DNA from: JAEUIE01 sp047602475 | GTDB lineage: Bacteria > Planctomycetota > Planctomycetia > Gemmatales > HRBIN36 | NCBI GenBank assembly: GCA_047602475.1 | Contig: JASGHE010000002.1 | Coordinates: 682,001 to 746,000, forward strand | Reading direction: 5' to 3' | Length of the DNA stretch: 64,000 nucleotides | Shown: in pieces, positions 59,028 through 64,000 of the stretch | How positions within the stretch are numbered: position 1 is the stretch's first letter | Layout: every line of letters starts with the position of its first letter | The notes under the pieces: model-generated | Told to the model about the DNA's origin: nothing | Seen by the model: the letters and a program-made list of their open reading frames with translations, nothing else | The model's database searches: none | Position numbers and translations under genes: made by a program

Positions 59028-60326
59028 ATGAATCAACTTCAACAACATCGTGGTCTTGCTCGTCGCCCCTCGCAGCAGTTAGCTGCCAGGCTGGCTCTCT
59101 CGTCGCCTGAGTACGATGTCGTCGAGACCATCGCGCTGCGCCTCTGGGATGTGGGCAAGAGCTATCGCCGGTATGCCCGGCAATGGGATCGTGTCAAACA
59201 ATGGCTATGGGGCCGAGATCGACAGTATTACACCGAGCACTGGGCCGTGCGTGGCGTCAGCCTGACCATTCCCCGAGGCAAGACCATAGGCATCCTCGGG
59301 GCTAATGGTTCGGGTAAATCAACGCTGCTGCAACTGATCGCCGGCACCCTGACACCCAACGAAGGCAAGCTCCAGATCAACGGCAGAGTTGCTGCCCTTC
59401 TGGAACTGGGCAGCGGCTTCCATCCAGAGTTCACCGGGTGGGAGAACGTCAGGCTCCAGGCTGGCATCCTTGGTCTCAGCGAAGAAGAGATCAATCAGAA
59501 ACTGCCCCTCATCGCTCATTTCTCCGAACTAGGTGAAGCGCTCGACCGACCCTTGCGAACCTACTCAACCGGTATGGTTCTGCGACTGGGCTTCAGTGTT
59601 GCCATCAGTGTCGATCCTGACATTCTCCTCGTCGATGAAGCGCTCGCCGTCGGCGATATGCACTTTCAGCAGAAGTGCATGGCCCGCATCGCCCAACTGC
59701 GTGAACAGGGCGTGACCATTGTCCTTGTGACGCATGACATCAGCACCACCAAGCGACTGTGCGACGAAGCCCATGTTCTGGAGAAGGGCAAGATCGTTCA
59801 GTCCGGCGCGACCGAAGCGGTCTGCAACTGGTACGTCGCCCGCATGCTCTCTGGTGAAAACGTCCCAGATGTTCATCCCAATCAACCCTATCGCCATGGC
59901 AACCAGAAGGCGGTCATCGAATCGTGCCAACTGCTCAATTCCGACAGCCAGGCGACTACGCAGACCTGGATCGGTTCGACCTATTCTCTCTCATTAAAAG
60001 TGCGTTTTAGAGCGAATATAAGGCAACCGGTTCTCGGTTTCTATCTGCGTGATCGCTTCGGCACCGAGATGTTTGGCATCAACACCGATAATGCCGGGAT
60101 AGTGCTATCTGGTAAAGCAGGCGAGACGGCTAATATCCAGTTCCGCTTCGGCTTGCACGTTCGACCGGGAGCCTATACTCTGTGCGTGGGTTTAGTCGAT
60201 GACCCCACCCAACCGGTGTGTCTGGACTGGATCGATGACGCTATTCTCATCGAAGTCCATGATCCGGTACCGGGCCGGGTGGTGCATGGACTGTATGCGG
60301 AAGAGATTGAGGTAAGCGCGGGCTGA
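59028..60326 (+). CDS. wzt: Polysaccharide ABC exporter ATPase (Wzt type) with C-terminal carbohydrate-binding domain
   Basis: ATG 59028 (MNQLQQHRGLARRPSQQLA) is chosen as start; the frame from 58938 would overlap the permease. The nucleotide-binding domain has Walker A GILGANGSGKSTLLQLIAGT, ELGSGFHPEFTGWENV (typical of Wzt/TagH), signature YSTGMVLRLGFSVAISVDPDILLVDEALAVGD and H-loop VLVTHDIS. Residues about 285-430 form a Wzt C-terminal immunoglobulin-like domain (VESC-type AVIESCQLLNSDSQATTQ..., VGLVDDPTQPVCLDWID), which in O-antigen systems recognises the chain's modified end. The methyltransferase encoded next may supply that mark. Confidence 0.93.
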   Translation: MNQLQQHRGLARRPSQQLAARLALSSPEYDVVETIALRLWDVGKSYRRYARQWDRVKQWLWGRDRQYYTEHWAVRGVSLTIPRGKTIGILGANGSGKSTLLQLIAGTLTPNEGKLQINGRVAALLELGSGFHPEFTGWENVRLQAGILGLSEEEINQKLPLIAHFSELGEALDRPLRTYSTGMVLRLGFSVAISVDPDILLVDEALAVGDMHFQQKCMARIAQLREQGVTIVLVTHDISTTKRLCDEAHVLEKGKIVQSGATEAVCNWYVARMLSGENVPDVHPNQPYRHGNQKAVIESCQLLNSDSQATTQTWIGSTYSLSLKVRFRANIRQPVLGFYLRDRFGTEMFGINTDNAGIVLSGKAGETANIQFRFGLHVRPGAYTLCVGLVDDPTQPVCLDWIDDAILIEVHDPVPGRVVHGLYAEEIEVSAG

Positions 60327-60383
60327 AAGTGCCCCTTGCCCTTTTTCCCACCCACTCACGCTAAGGATGCCCTTCTGTCATGG

Positions 60384-62824
60384 ATGATGGAAGAACAGCA
60401 AGGACGCACCCTGATGTTGTCACGACAGCTCTTGCAGATTGATTACGATCAGTTTCAACGCTACGCAGCCATCACGGTGTTGCTGAAGCCGTTGCTTTAT
60501 GCCTGGCAGCAGACCGGAAAGCCTCTTCGCATCCTCGAAGTGGGCAGCCATGCACTGAACCTGTTGCCCGCCTTCCTGTCACCACTTTCGATTGAGATCG
60601 TTCGGGCTGATTTGGAGCCGCAGTATGCCGGTGATGTCGGGCCGTATGTCACCATCGAGAAAGATCAGCAACTGCCCTTCGCCAAAGGGGCGTTCGATGT
60701 CGTGGTGGCGATGGAAGTGTTGGAGCACATACCAACCGAGTCTCGTCAGCAGGCCATGAAGGAATGGTCGAGGGTTTGTTCCAAAGGCATTCTCTTCACC
60801 TGCCCGAACGGCGAGGCGGTCATCGATCAGGAACGCCGGGCCGACGCTGACTTCCAGGCTCGTCATGGCCGGGTTCATCCCTGGCTTGAAGAGCATGAAA
60901 GGTTTGGCCGACCTACTGCCGATGAAGTCCAGTCGATCCTCAAGATGTTGAATCTCACTTGCCATCGCTTCAACAACTCGCCGTTGTCCGAATGGCTGCC
61001 GATGTTGCTGGTCACCGAACAGATCTTCGAGCAGGGCGATCCTGAGTTGTTCAGCCGGTTCAACGAGATGCTCAACAACCGTCCATTCCGAGCCTGCATT
61101 CAGGAGCCTGCTTATCGTTCCATCTATGCCGGGTTCAAATCACCAGCTATCGATGAACAGGTAAAGTCGATCTGGCTGGGCAATCGGGCCATTCGTAGTA
61201 TCGACAGCACGACAGAGCCGGAAGCGCTAGATCCAACTCGCCTCCTGGCCAGTCGCCTGAGTCAGTTCATCATCAAGCATCGCTGCCATGAAGTGGATGC
61301 GGCACGGCTCGAACAGCTGACTATCGAGAACGAAACACTTCGTCAGCAACTGGCCTGTGCTGAGCAGTCTCTTGCCTGGTTACGCTGGGAGAAGGCTTCA
61401 TCAAGCATCAATAAGCCAGGCAAACAAGAGAACCCACTCAATCATGCTGAACTTGCTGATCTCGAAGTTGTGGGGCCGAACCACTGGCGCGTCATCGATA
61501 GCAGACCTTCCTTTGAATGGAGTTGTGATCATCAACGTGGCTGGCATCGTATCGAATTGATGGGTCAAGTAGTGCCCGGGCATCGCCCTATCTTGTCACT
61601 CGACTACGGTCATGGTTTCAGCGACGAACATGTCGTTCGCCTGGGTTCCTGGCGGGCTGGGCCGGATCGACTCTGCGTGAATGCCTATTTCCACCATCCC
61701 GTAGTACGGATGGGGCTGGTGCCCTGCCAGAAACAGGCACACACCGCGGTGATCATCGAACAGGTGATGATCAACCCACTTTCTACGGCACGGGTGATAC
61801 TTGAAGGCACGGGACGGCTGGTCAGCGATCTCATTCGCTTCCCTCGCCTGACCTGGCAGGCTCTGTCGCACTCATCATCGTGGCTGCGTTTAGGGATGCA
61901 ACAGACGATGACGCCACGGGGTTTACCCATCGGCGCGAGCAACGACTATCAGTGTTGGCTTCTGGAGAATCGCCCGACAACGGCCCAGCGTCGACGGCTG
62001 ATCGATTCGCATCGAGAGAATACCTGCAAGGTCGTCGTCTTCCTTCGACTCAGGAATGGTGAATCGAGGCTGCGGCTGGACGCAACATTACAGAGCCTGC
62101 TTCGACAGGATGTCTGCCGATGGGAAGTCTGGTGTGCCGCTGAGGCGGTGCATCAACGATCTTTGTTGTCGCTGGAGGCCATCAGCCAATTGGGGGGTCG
62201 ACTAAAGTGGATGAACGATGGCCCTGATCGTGGTCAGGCAGGATTGCTCAATGAATGCGTTCAGAAGTCTGATGCTGAATGGCTTATCCAACTTCAATCA
62301 GGTGATGTGCTCGAGCCCGATGCTTGTCTTCAAATACTGGATGCGGCGGAGCACATCCCGAGGCGGCCCTCTTGATCGCCGATGAAGGGCATCTAGCCCC
62401 ATTCGAAGGCGAGACGGAACCAAACTTCAAGCCTGTTCTGAAGCCCGACATGCTGCGTCGCCAGCCGTTCTATCTTGGCCAGGCGTATGCGCTGCATGCC
62501 CCGACGATAGTGGAACTGGGCGGGTTCCATGCCGGCTACGAGGGAGCCCTCTCCATTGAGTATGTTCAACGCCTGCTTCAGTCACAACTTGGCCTGGCAC
62601 AACTAAATCGAGTCTTGCTTCATTATCCACCTCGCCCATCCTTGAGCCAGACGGCACTCAAGGTCATTGCCCGGATTCAGGAAGACTACGCAACTTCGGA
62701 CTACCACGTCAGCTATGAACGAATCGAACGGCCGACTGCCGGGACGAATGAGCGGTGGGATCGAGGCACTAATAGGGAAGCCGTTTCTCCGCGCAAGAGT
62801 CGGAAGGACGGGGCCTCATGTTAA
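60384..62824 (+). CDS. Methyltransferase-glycosyltransferase fusion, frameshifted
   Basis: From ATG 60384 (a TTG at 60336 is possible) residues about 30-200 are a class I SAM methyltransferase: LRILEVGSHALNLLPAFL, IVRADLEPQYAGDVG, AFDVVVAMEVLEHIPTESRQQAM. A middle region of about 250 residues without recognised domain follows. The C-terminus is a GT2 glycosyltransferase: KVVVFLRLRNGESRLRLDATL, VWCAAEAVHQR, LLNECVQKSDAEWLIQLQSGDVLEPDA. At about 62350 the frame changes; the second frame continues AHPEAALLIADEGH, NFKPVLKPDMLRRQPFYLGQ and ELGGFHAGYEG, typical for this GT2 type. One base appears missing. A role in modifying and extending the exported glycan is inferred. Confidence 0.82.
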
Positions 62825-64000
62825 ACTCTTTGGGGTATCTCGTTCGCCGTGGGGCAGCCAAGGTGTTACGCAGCCTGGTGCCGCCAACGCCACCGGTGCA
62901 TGAACCCGATGTGTTGCCCTACGCAGACTGGATCGCCAAGCGATTGCAGGATCGACTCGAAGAATATATCGATGTGCCTGAGCCGGGTCTGTTCTCGCTG
63001 ATGACGCCGGTCTTCGATCCCCCCTCGGGCTTCTTCCGCCGTTTGGGCAAGAGCATCTTCGCGCAGGATCATCGTGACTGGCAGTGGGTCATCGTTGATA
63101 ATGGCTGCAAGAACCATGACGTCCTCTACCTCATGGAGAAGTTCGCCAAAGACCCACGAGTAACACTCGTCCGGGCTGGTGAACCTCGTGGCATCATCGG
63201 CGGCATGCGGCTGGCTCTGGAACATGCAAGCGGTCGCTATGTCTGCCCCGTTGATCATGATGATCAGCTCTACCCCGATGCCCTTCGAGTACTGGCTGCA
63301 TCACTCTCAGCACACGATTGGCCGAAACTAGCTTATACCGATGAGGACAAACTCTTCCCGGATGGCACGCCGGGTCTGCCTTCGTTCAAGCCCGATTGGG
63401 ATCCTCTGCTGTTCCTCAATGCCTTCTACATTGCCCATCTGGGAGTGATGGATCGGACGAGGGCTCTTGAACTGGGTATCTACACCGATCCGTTGGCCGA
63501 AGGCACTCCCGATGGCGATGCCTTCTGCCGGTTCGTCGCAGCAGGGCATGTGCCACTCCATATTCCGGAGATTGTCTACAGTTGGCGGATGCACATGCAG
63601 TCGACAGCGCTGCGTGGCGTCGAAGCCAAGCCCTACGTCACCCGCAATCAAAAGCATGTGCTCGGTCGATATCTACACCAACGTGGCCTTGATGAGACGG
63701 TCAGCATTCGCACCAATCCTCTTCCCGGCTTGGCCGGAAGTTGGCGAGTGCAAGGGCAAGTGGAACCCATCCCTGTCGTCGTGATACCAGGCGGCGAAGC
63801 GAAGATGCGACGACAACTGCGGCAGCGATTGAACCTTTCAAACCACATTCACAGTGTTCACTGGATGTCGTCTACGCGCAGCGCCATCCAGGAGCTATTC
63901 CATTCGATCTACGGCCAACGCTGGGTGATGCTCCTCTCGCCCGACTGCCTGCCCCTGACGACCGACTTCGTGAGCGAGTGCCAGGCGGTTCAACAGGCGG
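62818..64000 (+). CDS. Family 2 glycosyltransferase (3' end outside window)
   Basis: The gene starts at ATG 62818, overlapping the preceding stop by 7 bases, and stays open to the right edge, about 394 codons. It has a GT-A fold typical of O-antigen GT2 enzymes: LFSLMTPVFDPPSGFFRRLGKSI, DWQWVIVDNGCKNHDVLYLMEKFA, VDHDDQLYPDALRVL (the DxD-type DHDD), LAYTDEDKLFPDG and PSFKPDWDPLLFLNAFYIAHLGVMDR. The region after residue 290 begins another domain (VVVIPGGEAKMRRQL). It continues the ABC-exporter glycan cluster. Confidence 0.9.
   Translation, partial: MLNSLGYLVRRGAAKVLRSLVPPTPPVHEPDVLPYADWIAKRLQDRLEEYIDVPEPGLFSLMTPVFDPPSGFFRRLGKSIFAQDHRDWQWVIVDNGCKNHDVLYLMEKFAKDPRVTLVRAGEPRGIIGGMRLALEHASGRYVCPVDHDDQLYPDALRVLAASLSAHDWPKLAYTDEDKLFPDGTPGLPSFKPDWDPLLFLNAFYIAHLGVMDRTRALELGIYTDPLAEGTPDGDAFCRFVAAGHVPLHIPEIVYSWRMHMQSTALRGVEAKPYVTRNQKHVLGRYLHQRGLDETVSIRTNPLPGLAGSWRVQGQVEPIPVVVIPGGEAKMRRQLRQRLNLSNHIHSVHWMSSTRSAIQELFHSIYGQRWVMLLSPDCLPLTTDFVSECQAVQQA

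Overview
The window reads as chromosomal DNA of a planctomycete, probably near Gemmataceae. The pointers are a DUF1501 Tat-exported protein, a TIGR03067-type planctomycete-domain protein, a PQQ-like propeller protein, a PelA-family pectate lyase, FHA proteins beside a Ser/Thr kinase, a fused AroD-AroE, and long intergenic palindromes. Base composition is moderately GC-rich throughout. I saw no rRNA, tRNA or CRISPR array, and no transposase gene.

Layout. (1) 1-12.5 kb, minus strand: a type IV pilus / type II secretion cluster with a prepilin peptidase, two GspE/PilB ATPases, PilT, PilC and two prepilin-like proteins (the last runs off the left edge), plus a lipoprotein, a membrane protein and a GT87-like protein. 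(2) 12.5-14.6 kb, minus: shikimate kinase and a bifunctional AroDE. (3) 14.9-23.8 kb, plus: an ABC ATPase, then a complete F-type ATP synthase operon (AtpZ-like, AtpI-like, a, c, b, delta, alpha, gamma, beta, epsilon) ending in a clear terminator. (4) 23.9-37.9 kb: planctomycete housekeeping and accessory genes, including pectate lyase, kinase, PQQ and FHA proteins, DUF1501, an orphan nuoC-like gene, a broken threonine aldolase, purM and a calpain-like secreted protease with an EF-hand. (5) 38.0-52.7 kb: a surface-polysaccharide cluster (asparagine synthase, many GT4/GT2 glycosyltransferases, a flippase, a polymerase and a carbamoyltransferase). (6) 52.8-57.9 kb: an AAA ATPase, a HicAB toxin-antitoxin pair, argG, a JAMM metalloprotease and an alpha/beta hydrolase. 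(7) 58.2-64.0 kb: an ABC-dependent polysaccharide exporter (Wzm/Wzt), a methyltransferase-glycosyltransferase fusion and a further GT2 gene cut by the right edge.

Functional logic. Blocks 5 and 7 together look like assembly, decoration (carbamoylation, methylation) and export of one or two cell-surface glycans. Block 5 has the flippase/polymerase route and block 7 the ABC exporter route. Block 1 builds a pilus or pseudopilus. Block 3 is a proton-type ATP synthase, judged from the c-subunit sequence.

Two window-wide oddities stand out. First, at least seven genes carry one-base frameshifts (pilB, gspE2, aroDE, threonine aldolase with three, a GT4, the polymerase, and the MT-GT2 fusion). At least two are best repaired by a one-base run-length change, so consensus error is a serious alternative to real decay. 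Second, several families of dispersed palindromic repeats sit between genes and, in two places, inside reading frames. The alpha subunit of ATP synthase also carries an insertion of about 65 residues. All identifications are by eye from sequence; no database search was run.
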